Shown piece after piece: positions 47,500 to 56,326 of a stretch of DNA of 56,592 bases. Both the position numbers and the translations under genes were made by a program. The notes beneath the pieces were generated by a model that saw only the letters and a list, made by a program, of their open reading frames with translations, was not told where the DNA came from and did not search any database. Location: positions 1 to 56,592 of the forward strand of contig DAIDJP010000033.1 of the NCBI GenBank assembly GCA_027451285.1, read 5' to 3'. Source of the DNA: Acidimicrobiaceae bacterium. GTDB lineage: Bacteria; Actinomycetota; Acidimicrobiia; Acidimicrobiales; RAAP-2. The stretch's first letter is position 1. Each line of letters starts with the position of its first letter.

Positions 47500-49047
47500 G
47501 CGCGGCACCGCCGCGAGCGCCGCGGCCAGGGTGTCGCTGTAGGGGTCGAGCAGGCGGCCGCGCTCGACCGCCCAGAACGCCAGATCCACGTCACCGGCTT
47601 CGAGCGCCCAGCGCGACAGGGCCAGGGCGGCCCACTCGCCCTCACGCACGAGCCGCGCCCAGTGGCCCTCGGCGAGGAACCACTCGAAGCCGCGCAGCGC
47701 GCTGGCGAGCGGCTCGCCCTGGACGAGCGAGAGCGCCTCGACGAGCGTGGCGTGCCCGCCGCTCTCGCGGGCCTCGGCGACCAGGCGGTGGAACTCCTCG
47801 ACGTCGCTGACGATGTCGTGGGTGAGATAGAGCCCCGCGGAGCTGACGGGGTGGAGGCGCGGGCCGCGCTCGTCGGCGCCCAGGCTGCGACGAACCGCGC
47901 TCGCCGTGTTGGCGAGCGTGCGCACGGAGGCGTCCGCGTCGGCGTGGGCCAGGACGCGCGTGCGCAGCCGGTCGCCGGTGACCGGTTCGTGCCGGTGCAG
48001 GGCGAGGTAGGCCACCATCTCGACGCAGCGCCGACGCAGGGTGGCCGTAAAGGGCTCGGCGAGGCCGACCACCGTCGGTTCGGCGCGCAGCAGTTCGACG
48101 CGCACCGAGCGGCCCGCGGCCGCACTCGGGGCCGGTCCGAGGACGAGGGTCTCGCTGGCGCGCGCGGCGCGCACCCGCGCCACCACCACGGCGTGCTCGG
48201 CGAGTGCCGCGTCGACCGGCGGGCCGTCGTAGAGGACGAGGGTCGAGCCCAGGGTGCGCGTCGCCAAGTGGCGCAGTAGCTCGTCCTCGGTGCGAGCCAG
48301 TCGTAGGGTGCCGCCGCGGTGCGCGGCGACGCAGCCGTCGGCGATCTCCTCGGCGGTGCTCGTGGCCGGCACCCGCAGGCGACCCCCTTCGCGGGCGAAG
48401 GACACGACGGTTCCGTCCTCGTCCTCGTCGAGGACGAGGACGCACAGCGCGGCCTCCTCCTCGACGGCGAGGAAGGAGTAGTCGCCACGAAGTCGCACCA
48501 CGCCGTCACGGCGGCCGCGCAGGAGATGGTTCACCCCGGCGAGGAGCCGGGGGTTGCTCCGGCGCAGCAGCGCGATGGCGTCGTCGACGTCGTCATCGTT
48601 CTCGCCGACCTCTCGCAGGGCGTCGCGCCGCCGACGGGCGGCGATCGCGAGGACCACCGGACTGATCGCTCCGACGGGGGCGTGGCCGTGGTCGTGGGAG
48701 CCTGGCGCGACGAGTGAGCTCGCTGGCGCGGAGCCCGACGCCCGCGAAGGAGCGTGGGCGAGGCCCGGTGCCAGGAGGAACGCCGCGATCGTCACGACGA
48801 GGCCCGCCAGCCAGGCGCTGCCGCCCGCTCCGGCGCTCTCGCCACGGCGAATCCGGGCGATCTGACGAAGGACCTGGACGAGGAAGGCGAGCCAGAACAG
48901 CGAGAGGCCCACCAGCAGCGCTCGTACGACGGACCCGTCGGACAGCTCGGGCGCCGCGCGCCACTTGTCGACCACCACGACGGGCACCAGCACGAAGTAC
49001 AGCGCGAGGGCGACGCCGTGCAGCGGACCGGTGGCGAAGCGCTTCAC
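47383..49047 (-). CDS. Membrane protein with C-terminal winged-helix/BTAD regulator domain
   Basis: A 554-residue protein. The N-terminal 140 residues hold about four membrane helices (VALALYFVLVPVVVV, ALLVGLSLFWLAFLVQVL, LAGLVVTIAAFLLAPGL, AISPVVLAIAA). A cytoplasmic middle part is unknown. From about 365 a SARP-type winged helix (RRRCVEMVAYLALHRHEPVT) is followed by a helical BTAD repeat domain. Membrane-tethered BTAD proteins are known in actinobacteria near pilus and mobile-element genes, but targets are rarely known. GTG 49047 overlaps the stop of the upstream anchored-protein gene (GTGA). The open frame goes further upstream but only as antisense of the neighbours. Its end overlaps ddl by 117 bases. 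Confidence 0.78.
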   Translation of the reverse strand: MKRFATGPLHGVALALYFVLVPVVVVDKWRAAPELSDGSVVRALLVGLSLFWLAFLVQVLRQIARIRRGESAGAGGSAWLAGLVVTIAAFLLAPGLAHAPSRASGSAPASSLVAPGSHDHGHAPVGAISPVVLAIAARRRRDALREVGENDDDVDDAIALLRRSNPRLLAGVNHLLRGRRDGVVRLRGDYSFLAVEEEAALCVLVLDEDEDGTVVSFAREGGRLRVPATSTAEEIADGCVAAHRGGTLRLARTEDELLRHLATRTLGSTLVLYDGPPVDAALAEHAVVVARVRAARASETLVLGPAPSAAAGRSVRVELLRAEPTVVGLAEPFTATLRRRCVEMVAYLALHRHEPVTGDRLRTRVLAHADADASVRTLANTASAVRRSLGADERGPRLHPVSSAGLYLTHDIVSDVEEFHRLVAEARESGGHATLVEALSLVQGEPLASALRGFEWFLAEGHWARLVREGEWAALALSRWALEAGDVDLAFWAVERGRLLDPYSDTLAAALAAVPRLREFGSDGAGATQHGPVGAGRAVVARGPGGRLGDQILE

Positions 49048-49613
49048 GAGCGCGGCGCGAGGCGCCAGGACGTGGCGTTCGCGGTACTCGCGGTGATCAG
49101 CAGTTGGCAGGTCTGGGAGCTGTCGATCACGACAAGGTCGGCGAAGGACGTGTTCGCGCGCGGGCAGACGAGTCGCGTCGCCACCGGGGCGCTCGCCGAG
49201 ATTGCCCAGGTTCCGGGGCCGTTCAGGGGAACGTCCACGACCTGGCCGCCGGCGAGCGCCCCGGCTACGTCGCCGTTCGAGACGCTCGTTCCGACGCCGG
49301 ACCCGCTCGAGCTCTCGTTCGAAGCGATCGCGGCGGAGGAGCTCGACGCGTGCGTCGCCGGTCGCGACGGCACCGTCGTGGCCGGGGAAGTCCTCGGGGC
49401 TCTCCGCACCGTCGAGGTCGTGCTCGCCGGCGCGAGCGCGGTCGACGTCGAGGTCGACGCTCGCCTCGTCGTCGGGGCTACGGCGACGCTGACGTGGGAG
49501 GAACGCTGGGCCCGCGCCGACGTCGTCATCGAGAAGAGCATCACGAGCAGGAGAACGGGGCTCGACCACATCACGAGCTGCGCGCCCCAGCGAGATGAAC
49601 TCGTTCGCGTCAT
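49044..49613 (-). CDS. Secreted or anchored protein of unknown function
   Basis: A 189-residue protein with an N-terminal hydrophobic segment (LVMWSSPVLLLVMLFSM) that may be a signal anchor, then a long Ser/Thr/Ala-rich, probably disordered stretch to about residue 110. A folded C-terminal part follows with two Cys (LVCPRANTSFADLVVIDSSQ and TCQLLITAS) that could form a disulfide outside the cell. No family recognised. It lies between the sigma-like gene (57-base gap) and the BTAD gene (4-base overlap), so it probably works with them. Confidence 0.65.
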   Translation of the reverse strand: MTRTSSSRWGAQLVMWSSPVLLLVMLFSMTTSARAQRSSHVSVAVAPTTRRASTSTSTALAPASTTSTVRRAPRTSPATTVPSRPATHASSSSAAIASNESSSGSGVGTSVSNGDVAGALAGGQVVDVPLNGPGTWAISASAPVATRLVCPRANTSFADLVVIDSSQTCQLLITASTANATSWRLAPRS

Positions 49614-49670
49614 CGGCGTTCCACGGTATCGGGAGGTGGTCGGGCTGGTCTGTGGACGAAAGACCCAAGC

Positions 49671-50366
49671 TCACAAGAGGCACCGGCGGGCGAATCGTTG
49701 GAGCTCGCCGCGCAGCGACGTCGGCGAACTGTGATCGGCCTGCGCCAGGTCGCGCAGGGATCGCCCCTCGAAGACCCGGGCGTAGGTCAGGCGCGCGAGA
49801 CGATCCTCGGGTCCGCCGCGGTAGCTGGCGAGGCGCGCCTCGAGCGTCGACGACACCCCCGCGGCCACGTCCATCACGTCGAAAGTCGAGACCTGGGCGG
49901 CCGCTCCCTTCTCCTTGAGGAGCCAGCGGCGAAGGCGACCACGCAGGGCCGACAGCACGTCCGGAGCCGCGTAGGCGCGGTGCTGGCCCGCCCAGTCCAC
50001 GAGCAGTTCGCTCAGAAACCCAAGCGCCACCGCGAAGGTCTCGCCGGGATCGACGATGATGCCCTGGCCGAAGCGCAGCTGACGACACACGCTCACCACA
50101 CCAGGCACCAGCGTCTGAAGGAGAGCGCGATGCACGCGGGGGTCGGACGCCTCCTCGAGCAGGGCGGTGACGATCTCGGCCCGTTCGAGGACGGTCCGCC
50201 CGCCGCGGATCTCGAGGGCGCGCACGACGTCGTAGAGGTCGTCGAGACCCTCGAGGTTGAGGTCGGGGTGGCGGTCGCGCAACCGCGCGAGGGCGCACAC
50301 CGCGTCGGGGGAGCGGCCGGAGCGTTGCCACTCCCGCCGTAGTTGGGCAATGAGGTCAGTGGTCAT
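49671..50366 (-). CDS. Sigma-factor-like or unknown helical regulator
   Basis: A 231-residue, mostly helical protein. The part around HRALLQTLVPGVVSVCRQLR and WAGQHRAYAAPDVLSALRGR recalls sigma region 2. The C-terminal LARLTYARVFEGRSLRDLAQ has the layout of a region-4 helix-turn-helix. These resemblances are by eye and weak. It is the first gene of a minus-strand cluster with the anchored protein and the BTAD protein. ATG 50366 is chosen because the upstream extension is Arg/Cys-rich and unlike the rest; GGACTGCAGG precedes it. It could equally be another type of DNA-binding protein. Confidence 0.6.
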   Translation of the reverse strand: MTTDLIAQLRREWQRSGRSPDAVCALARLRDRHPDLNLEGLDDLYDVVRALEIRGGRTVLERAEIVTALLEEASDPRVHRALLQTLVPGVVSVCRQLRFGQGIIVDPGETFAVALGFLSELLVDWAGQHRAYAAPDVLSALRGRLRRWLLKEKGAAAQVSTFDVMDVAAGVSSTLEARLASYRGGPEDRLARLTYARVFEGRSLRDLAQADHSSPTSLRGELQRFARRCLL

Positions 50367-50488
50367 GACCTGCAGTCCACGAGGGCTCGCGCACCGAAAG
50401 GCTCCTCTGCGCGCACCGTGCCGACGTCCTTTTCTCACGCCCACGAGAATGACCTGGCGAACGCACCGCGCCGCGCACATAGCGGACC

Positions 50489-50494
50489 TAGGCT
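50489..50494 (+). promoter_or_regulatory. -10 box for leaderless small acidic protein
   Basis: TAGGCT 6 bases before the ATG at 50501. Confidence 0.5.
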
Positions 50495-50500
50495 GCGGCC

Positions 50501-50842
50501 ATGGACATCGAAACCTTCTACGAGCAGAACGAGGCGCGGCGCGAGAGCGCGGAATTCGAGTTCGGAAGCGAGTGGACTGACGCGTCGGGCAACGAGTACG
50601 AACTGTCCTGGGTCGAAGCGACCGGCGAGCTCTACCTGATGGTCGAGCCCGACGCGCTGATCAACGAGGACATCTTCGGCGATTTTCTCGTCTCGGACGA
50701 GGAGATCAGCGAGCTCACCGTGGTGGTCATCGCCAAGGTGGCGTCACTGGCGGCCATCGAGGACCAGCTCGAGGGGTGGGAGGACGCGATGCTCGAGGAG
50801 AACTCCCTCGAGTGGCTCCACGATCGCTTCGCCTCCGCCTAG
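50501..50842 (+). CDS. Small acidic protein of unknown function
   Basis: A 113-residue, strongly acidic protein (many Glu and Asp, few basic residues) with a beta-rich first half (NEYELSWVEATGELYLMVEP) and a helical second half (LTVVVIAKVASLAAIEDQLE, ENSLEWLHDRF). No signal peptide or membrane helix, no family recognised. The leaderless start box, clean reading frame and normal codon use support a real gene. Confidence 0.7.
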   Translation: MDIETFYEQNEARRESAEFEFGSEWTDASGNEYELSWVEATGELYLMVEPDALINEDIFGDFLVSDEEISELTVVVIAKVASLAAIEDQLEGWEDAMLEENSLEWLHDRFASA

Positions 50843-50855
50843 AGCCGGGCGAGGA

Positions 50856-51227
50856 TCACAGATAGGGCTGCGAGGAGTTGGCCACCGCGCACAGTCGTGT
50901 CAGCGCGGGTACCAGATCGCCGATCGGCACCCGCTGGGCTTCGCTGATCGTCGTCATGAGCGGGTTCCAACTGCCGTCGGCGGAGGTCGCCGCGGCCGCC
51001 TCGGGGGTTGCGGCGAGGAGGGTGGCCATCGCTCGAGCGGCCAGCGAGTTCCTCGTGGCGGCAGAGAGACCCGGCCGCTCGCTCTTGGCGTAGAGGACGA
51101 GCGCCGCGTCGACCTTCACGCACGCCGCGCGAGCGTGGGAGACGGCTGCGCCGGTGCCGCAGGCCGAGAGTGCGAGCCCGGCTCCAGCGAGTGCGGCGAG
51201 GGCGCGTCCGGCCCTTAGCCGAGCCAC
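50856..51227 (-). CDS. Putative lipoprotein of unknown function
   Basis: A 123-residue protein with a lipoprotein signal: basic N-terminus, LAALAGAGLALSAC with the lipobox Cys at position 23. The mature part is mostly helical with a few Cys (AACVKVDAAL, LCAVANSS) and no recognised domain. It should sit on the outer face of the cytoplasmic membrane. It overlaps the upstream gene by 13 bases, so it is the second gene of a two-gene operon. Confidence 0.72.
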   Translation of the reverse strand: MARLRAGRALAALAGAGLALSACGTGAAVSHARAACVKVDAALVLYAKSERPGLSAATRNSLAARAMATLLAATPEAAAATSADGSWNPLMTTISEAQRVPIGDLVPALTRLCAVANSSQPYL

Positions 51228-51772
51228 GAGTCGGCGGCCTGCAACAAGAAGTCGCTCACGCTGCGCCCGTGTTCGAAGACGTCACAGAGCGGGTCCTCGC
51301 CCTTGGCCACCTGGCTCAGAGAGATCGCTCGCCGGGCCACGATGGCGATGCGCCGCTCACTGGCCTCGGTGGGTGAGGCGAAGGTGTCCGTCGCCGTCAC
51401 CTCAAGGGGCATCTGCATGCCGCCGATCGGCGCCAGATCGATCGCGAGGCGAAGGAGATCGGGTCCGTGGGGCAGCGGCGGCAGGCTCCAGGTCAGCACC
51501 AAGGGGAAGTGGAACTCGTCGGGCGGGTCGACGTCGTCGGGTAGGCCCATGACGGCGTCTTCGAAGGCGAGGAGCGTGCGCGGATCAACGTCGAGCTCGA
51601 TGTGCAGATCGATGGGACCGCCGCAGCCGTCCTCGGGGTGCAGGTCGACCTCCCAGGCCTGGCGCAGAGAATAGGTCTCCACGAAGTGGCGTTCGTCATG
51701 GACGTGGAATCCGTGAGAAACGGCGTGATCCTTCAAATCGGCGATGAAGCCGGCGACGTCAATGGCTGCCAC
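51215..51772 (-). CDS. Unknown protein, first gene of an operon with the lipoprotein
   Basis: A 185-residue soluble protein, acidic with many His and Asp in the first half (HGFHVHDERHFVETY, DLHPEDGCGGPIDLHIELDV) and a helical C-terminus. No signal peptide or known family. GTG start 7 bases after TAACCT; overlaps the lipoprotein gene. Function unknown. Confidence 0.7.
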   Translation of the reverse strand: MAAIDVAGFIADLKDHAVSHGFHVHDERHFVETYSLRQAWEVDLHPEDGCGGPIDLHIELDVDPRTLLAFEDAVMGLPDDVDPPDEFHFPLVLTWSLPPLPHGPDLLRLAIDLAPIGGMQMPLEVTATDTFASPTEASERRIAIVARRAISLSQVAKGEDPLCDVFEHGRSVSDFLLQAADSWLG

Positions 51773-51779
51773 AGACGTC

Positions 51780-51785
51780 AGGTTA
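51780..51785 (-). promoter_or_regulatory. -10 box for the unknown/lipoprotein operon
   Basis: TAACCT on the minus strand, 7 bases before the GTG at 51772. Confidence 0.45.
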
Positions 51786-51812
51786 GTGCGCGGGTGCTCC
51801 GAGTTCGTCGCG

Positions 51813-54341
51813 TCAGGGGCGCGTCACGCTCAGGTGATAGGCCAGGTCGGCGGAGCTGGTGCCAACGTCGATGCGGTACGCGCCCGGGACCGTGACGAAG
51901 TGGCCGGATTGAAAGACCGTAAACGCGCTGGGTGCGAGGCTGAGAACCACGCGGCGGGTCTGACCCGGGGCCAGGGTCACCCGCGCGAAGGCCCGCAACT
52001 GCTCGGGTGGCTCGCCCAGTGAAGCGGGATAGTGGACGTAGGCCTGGACGACCTCGACACCACTGCGCCGCCCGGTGTTGGTCACGGGGACGATGACGCG
52101 CTTCGTCGCGGTGCCGGTTACGCGCGGCGCGCCGAGGTGAAAGGTCGTGTACGCCAGCCCAAATCCGAAGGGGAAGAGGGGGCGAACGCCGTGGGACTGA
52201 TACCAGCGGTAGCCGAGCGACGAGAGCGAACCCAACGACACGGTGCCCTTGACGCCGGGGAAGAGGCTGACCGAACCGTCGGGCACCGCGCTCGACGAGG
52301 CGGGGAAGGTGAGGGGCAGGCGTCCGGAGGGATCGACCGCGCCGGTGAGAATCGGCGTGATCGCGTTGCCGTCGACCTGACCGGGGTACCACGCCTCGAG
52401 AACCGCGGCCACCTGGTGCAGCCACGGCATCAACACCGCTCCTCCGGTGTCGAGCACGACCACGGTTCGCGGATTCACCTTCGCGACCGCGCTGATGAGC
52501 GCGTTGGCGTCACCGCTCAGGTTCAGGCTGACGCGGTCGTATCCCTCGCTCGTCTGATCGCCGACGAAGATGACGGCGACGCGCGCCTTCCTGGCCATGG
52601 CGACCGCCGCGTTGATCCTCGGCGTGACGTCCACGATGCCGATGTGGGGCTTGCGGTGACCTCGCACCTGGAACCACTTGGCCGAGAAGGTGTAGTAGTG
52701 GCCACGGGTCAAGGTAACCGTGGTCGATGACTGCGACGGGGCGTGCAGGCCCCGATCGGCGAGGATGACGCGACCGTTCAGGTAGATCCACGTGTCGCCC
52801 ACGCCCTGGAGGGCGAACTCGTAGACGCCACTCTTGTGCGCGCGCACCCTGATGCTCCACGTCGTCCACCCCTCGCTCGTGCCGGGCGTGGTCGCGGTCG
52901 CGATCGCGGGCGTGACGTTGGGGCTCTGCTCCACTGAGATGTCGCCCTTACCCGGCTCGCCCCCTCGCTTGATCGGACGGGCGAGGCGCAGCGGCGTGCC
53001 TTTGATCACGTCGACGTCACTGAGCTGATCGAGTTCGAAACTCGCGAGCCCACCCGGCGAATACACGATCTTGGTGTGCGAGAGGCCGTGTCGCAGCGCC
53101 GCGAGGGGCGTGACGACGTAGGGGGCGCGCACCTCGGCGCTGCCGAGGCCGTTAACCACGGGATCGAGGGCGGCGCTGGTTCCCAGCACCGCGACGGAAG
53201 CGGGATGCGTTCCCAGAGGCAGCACACCGTTGTTCTTCAGCAGCACCACGCCCGCCTGGGCGGCGCGCGTGGCCACGGCGACGTGGGCGGGTGAGGTGGC
53301 GACTGCACCGAGATTGATCTGGGGTTGGCGCGCGATGATGCCGAAGGCGAACATCTTGGTCAGCACCCGGCGTACTGCGTCATTGAGAACGGAGAGGGGG
53401 ATCGCCCCGCGTCGCACCATGTCGACGAGTCCGGCTTGTGAAGCCGGCTTGACCAGCGTCATGCCGGCGCGGTAGGCCGCGGGGAAGTTGGTGATGGCCT
53501 TTAAGTCTGAACGGACGAAACCGTTGAATCCCCACGAGTGCAGCGTCGAGTAGATCGTCGGATCAGAGCACGTATTCACCCCGTTGAGCGATCCGTACGA
53601 ACACATGAAGGACGCCACATGACCCTGGGTCACGGCCGCGCGAAAGGGCGCGTCGTAGAGCTCGGCAAGAACGCGAGCGCTCGCGCTCTGATTCAGTCTC
53701 GCGCGCGCCGTTTCTTGGGTGTAGGCGGTGAGGTGCTTGGCGTCGGCCATGAGACCAGCGGATTGGATGCCCCGGATCGCGGACACGCCCATGACACTCG
53801 TAAGGAAGGGGTCCTCACCGTAGGACTCGAAGATACGACCACTCGTGGGAACGCGCGCGAGGTTGAGTTCGGGACCCTGCACGGCGGCAAATCCCTTCGT
53901 GCGCGCCTCGAGCGCCTCGACGTGGGCCACTTCCCACGCCAGTTGAGGATCGAAGCTTGCTGCGACGGTGATGGCGGCGGGCAACTGTGTGACATCCACC
54001 AGGCCGTCGGCGAGTCCATTTGGCCCATCGGTCATCGTGAGCGATGGCAGGCACAGTGACGGCACCGCCGAGTTGGAGTTCTCGATGCTCGGGTGCGTCT
54101 GGAGGATGACGTAGCCGACCTTCTCGGCGAGGGTCATGCGCGCGAGGACCTCACCCGCGAGCGTGGCGGGTGAAGCGAGGTGCTGGCGTGAGGCGCTCAC
54201 CCAGGGACAGCTCGGCCCCGGTGCGACGTGGGCGCGCGTGAGCGCGACGTTCGCCGCCGAAGCCGGGACCGCAATGAGAGTGGTCGCGAAACCGAGCGAT
54301 ACCGCGACGCGCGCAAAGAGCGCCAGAGGACTGCGAAACAC
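51813..54341 (-). CDS. Secreted glycoside hydrolase family 3 with PA14 insert
   Basis: Exported beta-glycosidase (beta-glucosidase type) of 842 residues. Signal peptide about 1-30 (SLGFATTLIAVPASAA). The GH3 TIM barrel has LTMTDGPNGL, the substrate loop ADAKHLTAYTQE and GFNGFVRSDLKA, where Asp279 is the expected nucleophile; the usual Trp after it is Leu. The second GH3 domain begins with AGVVLLKNNGVLPLG and is interrupted by a PA14-like sugar-binding insert (SGVYEFALQGVGDTWIYLNG). A fibronectin-like C-terminal domain ends the chain. GTG start with AGGAAG ahead. Substrate not deducible; Leu for Trp may change specificity. Confidence 0.92.
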   Translation of the reverse strand: MFRSPLALFARVAVSLGFATTLIAVPASAANVALTRAHVAPGPSCPWVSASRQHLASPATLAGEVLARMTLAEKVGYVILQTHPSIENSNSAVPSLCLPSLTMTDGPNGLADGLVDVTQLPAAITVAASFDPQLAWEVAHVEALEARTKGFAAVQGPELNLARVPTSGRIFESYGEDPFLTSVMGVSAIRGIQSAGLMADAKHLTAYTQETARARLNQSASARVLAELYDAPFRAAVTQGHVASFMCSYGSLNGVNTCSDPTIYSTLHSWGFNGFVRSDLKAITNFPAAYRAGMTLVKPASQAGLVDMVRRGAIPLSVLNDAVRRVLTKMFAFGIIARQPQINLGAVATSPAHVAVATRAAQAGVVLLKNNGVLPLGTHPASVAVLGTSAALDPVVNGLGSAEVRAPYVVTPLAALRHGLSHTKIVYSPGGLASFELDQLSDVDVIKGTPLRLARPIKRGGEPGKGDISVEQSPNVTPAIATATTPGTSEGWTTWSIRVRAHKSGVYEFALQGVGDTWIYLNGRVILADRGLHAPSQSSTTVTLTRGHYYTFSAKWFQVRGHRKPHIGIVDVTPRINAAVAMARKARVAVIFVGDQTSEGYDRVSLNLSGDANALISAVAKVNPRTVVVLDTGGAVLMPWLHQVAAVLEAWYPGQVDGNAITPILTGAVDPSGRLPLTFPASSSAVPDGSVSLFPGVKGTVSLGSLSSLGYRWYQSHGVRPLFPFGFGLAYTTFHLGAPRVTGTATKRVIVPVTNTGRRSGVEVVQAYVHYPASLGEPPEQLRAFARVTLAPGQTRRVVLSLAPSAFTVFQSGHFVTVPGAYRIDVGTSSADLAYHLSVTRP

Positions 54342-54433
54342 GTGGTTCTTCCTGAACTGGGGGGAACGTCACGCACATCATACGAAGGGTCAATCGCGGT
54401 GAGACCCACCTTTAGCGAATCTTTACCCACCGC

Positions 54434-54439
54434 TAGCGT
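54434..54439 (+). promoter_or_regulatory. -10 box for leaderless IMPase-family gene
   Basis: TAGCGT inside the palindrome CGCTAGCG, 6 bases before the GTG at 54446. Confidence 0.5.
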
Positions 54440-54445
54440 GGGCTC

Positions 54446-55177
54446 GTGGTGCAGACACTTTTGGAAACGATGCGCGAGTGCGCGCGCGAGATCGGCGAGG
54501 TGGTGGGCGAGCACCGTGGTCGTGGTCTTTCTGGCCAGCGCCCCACGCAGTACCACCTCGACCTCGCCGCCGACGAGGTCGCGGTGCGTGTCCTCACGGG
54601 CGCCGGTCTGCGCGTGGTCTCCGAGGAGTCGGGCGTGAGCGGTCACGGTGAGGTGACGGTCGTGGTCGACCCGATCGACGGCTCGACGAACTGCGATCGC
54701 GGCGTTCCCTTCTATGCAACGAGCCTTGCGGCAGTGCGCGACGGCGAACTGGTCGCGGGCCTGGTCGTCAACCTCGCGACCGCGACCGTATTCGAGGCGG
54801 AACTGGGATCGGGGGCAACGCGTGATGCGGCGCCCATCCGCGTGAGCTACGCGCGCGACCTCCCATCATCGATCGTGAGCTTCTCCGGCACGCCCTCTCG
54901 GCACCTGGGATGGGCGCAGGTTCGCGCGATGGGCGCCGCGAGTCTGGAGATCTGCCTCGTGGCCGACGGCTCGCTCGACGCGTACGCCGTCGCCCAGCAG
55001 TCGACGCTGCACCCGTGGGACTATCTGGCGGGTCTGCTGATCTTGCGCGAGGCGGGCGGCGTGGCCGCTGACTATCGCGACGAGGACCTCGTGATTACCG
55101 AGGCCCTCGCGCGGCGTCCGGTGTTCGCCGCGAGTGGCGACCTGCTCGAGAGTCTGCGCGGCCACGGTCCGCTCTAG
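54446..55177 (+). CDS. Inositol monophosphatase family phosphatase
   Basis: Mg-dependent, lithium-sensitive type phosphatase of 243 residues, related to SuhB, HisN and CysQ. Metal ligands are in VVSEESG, DPIDGSTNCDRGVPFY and LHPWDYLAGLLILREAGG. It could act on inositol phosphate, histidinol phosphate or PAP; the sequence does not decide. GTG start 6 bases after a TAGCGT box. The stop shares CTAG 55174-55177 with the facing CHAD gene. Confidence 0.92.
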   Translation: MVQTLLETMRECAREIGEVVGEHRGRGLSGQRPTQYHLDLAADEVAVRVLTGAGLRVVSEESGVSGHGEVTVVVDPIDGSTNCDRGVPFYATSLAAVRDGELVAGLVVNLATATVFEAELGSGATRDAAPIRVSYARDLPSSIVSFSGTPSRHLGWAQVRAMGAASLEICLVADGSLDAYAVAQQSTLHPWDYLAGLLILREAGGVAADYRDEDLVITEALARRPVFAASGDLLESLRGHGPL

Positions 55178-56115
55178 GCGTGGTCGTCACCGGGGCCTGT
55201 CGCGTCGATGTAGAGGGCGGTGCTGTGCCGGCGGGCCCTAGCCAGTGGCGCATGCCAGGCCCGTCGGAGCGCGGTCATTTCGTCGCCGAGTTCGATGAGG
55301 GCGAGGTCGACCGGCTCACGTTCGTTGGCGTCCGCGTCAACCGGCCAGCGCGACGCACGCCAGTCGCGGAGATAGTTGCTCGCGACGACTCGGTCGTGCA
55401 GGTCGCCGAGCACGCCTTGGGCCTTCGCCAGATCCTTGGCGACGGTATCGGCGTAGGAGCCGAGGACGATCGCCGCAACCTCGGCGTGGTAGCGACTGCG
55501 CTTGATCGTGATGCGAAGGCGATGGAGCACTTCGTCGGAGACGTTGGGCCCAAGAGAGTCAACGAGTTCAAACAAGGCGCTGAGTCCAGTCAGGAGCCCT
55601 GGGCGCAGGGTGTCGCTCGCGCGGCGTCTCGCCCGGCGCCGTAGCGGTGGATCGACCGCCCAGGTCGCGAGTTCGCGTGCGAGGCTTCGATAGCGGGCGC
55701 TCGAGAGCGCGTTGCGCACGCGTCGACGTTCCGTGTCGCGCTGACGGCGAAGTCGAGCGAACACTGACGCGTCGAAGCGGGAATCCTCGTGTTCGAGACG
55801 GGTGAGCAACTCGTCGAGGACGTCGAGATCGCGCTGCCGTCCGAGGATCGTGCCAATCCAGCGCAGATCCGTGGCGAGGTCGCCCGCGGAGTGACGAGTT
55901 AGCACCGGGGCGAGCACGCCCAGTTCGGCGCGCAGGCGGCGCGACGTGACTCGCAACTGGTGTACGCCTTCGGGGTCGTGGCCGTCTCGTGCGAGGGGAT
56001 CGAACTTGGCCCACGTGGCGAGCTCGTGGGAAAAGACTTGTCTCGCGAGCGCTTCGGAGGACGCACCTTCAATCACGGCGTCGTGACGCGTGGCCGCGCT
56101 GGCCTTGGGGGACAT
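55174..56115 (-). CDS. CHAD domain protein
   Basis: A 313-residue all-helical CHAD protein. Family hallmarks are the conserved His and basic residues in VHQLRVTSRRLRAEL and LHRLRITIKRSRYHAEV, one in each four-helix half. CHAD domains bind inorganic polyphosphate and target polyphosphate granules. No CYTH/triphosphatase domain or ppk gene is attached or adjacent, so the enzymatic partner is unknown. ATG start; no clear ribosome site. Confidence 0.92.
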   Translation of the reverse strand: MSPKASAATRHDAVIEGASSEALARQVFSHELATWAKFDPLARDGHDPEGVHQLRVTSRRLRAELGVLAPVLTRHSAGDLATDLRWIGTILGRQRDLDVLDELLTRLEHEDSRFDASVFARLRRQRDTERRRVRNALSSARYRSLARELATWAVDPPLRRRARRRASDTLRPGLLTGLSALFELVDSLGPNVSDEVLHRLRITIKRSRYHAEVAAIVLGSYADTVAKDLAKAQGVLGDLHDRVVASNYLRDWRASRWPVDADANEREPVDLALIELGDEMTALRRAWHAPLARARRHSTALYIDATGPGDDHA

Positions 56116-56233
56116 TCCAAGAGGACCACGATCATTCGCACACTTCCCGTTAACTCGAATCTAACCACAACGAGCAAGAGCCCACGCCTGACATGGATTC
56201 GTGCACGACCTCGGTCTCGCAACGGCGGACCAG

Positions 56234-56239
56234 TAGGCT
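56234..56239 (+). promoter_or_regulatory. -10 box for tRNA-Val
   Basis: TAGGCT 10 bases before the mature tRNA 5' end, allowing a few bases of leader for RNase P trimming. Confidence 0.45.
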
Positions 56240-56249
56240 GATCGTTCCC

Positions 56250-56326
56250 GGGCGCTTAGCTCAGTTGGTTAGAGCAGCTGATTTACACTCAGCAGGTCGG
56301 GGGTTCGAGTCCCTCAGCGCCCACCA
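56250..56326 (+). tRNA. tRNA-Val (anticodon UAC)
   Basis: 77 nt cloverleaf. The acceptor stem GGGCGCT (56250-56256) pairs with AGCGCCC (56316-56322). The D arm is AGCTCAGTTGGTTAGAGC, the anticodon stem GCTGA / TCAGC encloses loop TTTACAC, giving anticodon TAC, and the T arm is GGGGGTTCGAGTCCCTC. Discriminator A and encoded CCA (56324-56326). It reads GUA and, by wobble, other Val codons. Confidence 0.97.

Noticed and set aside
49048..50331. N-terminal extension of the BTAD protein frame
   Set aside because: Arg/Pro-rich nonsense composition and overlaps two better-supported genes in other frames; only the part from GTG 49047 has membrane and BTAD features.
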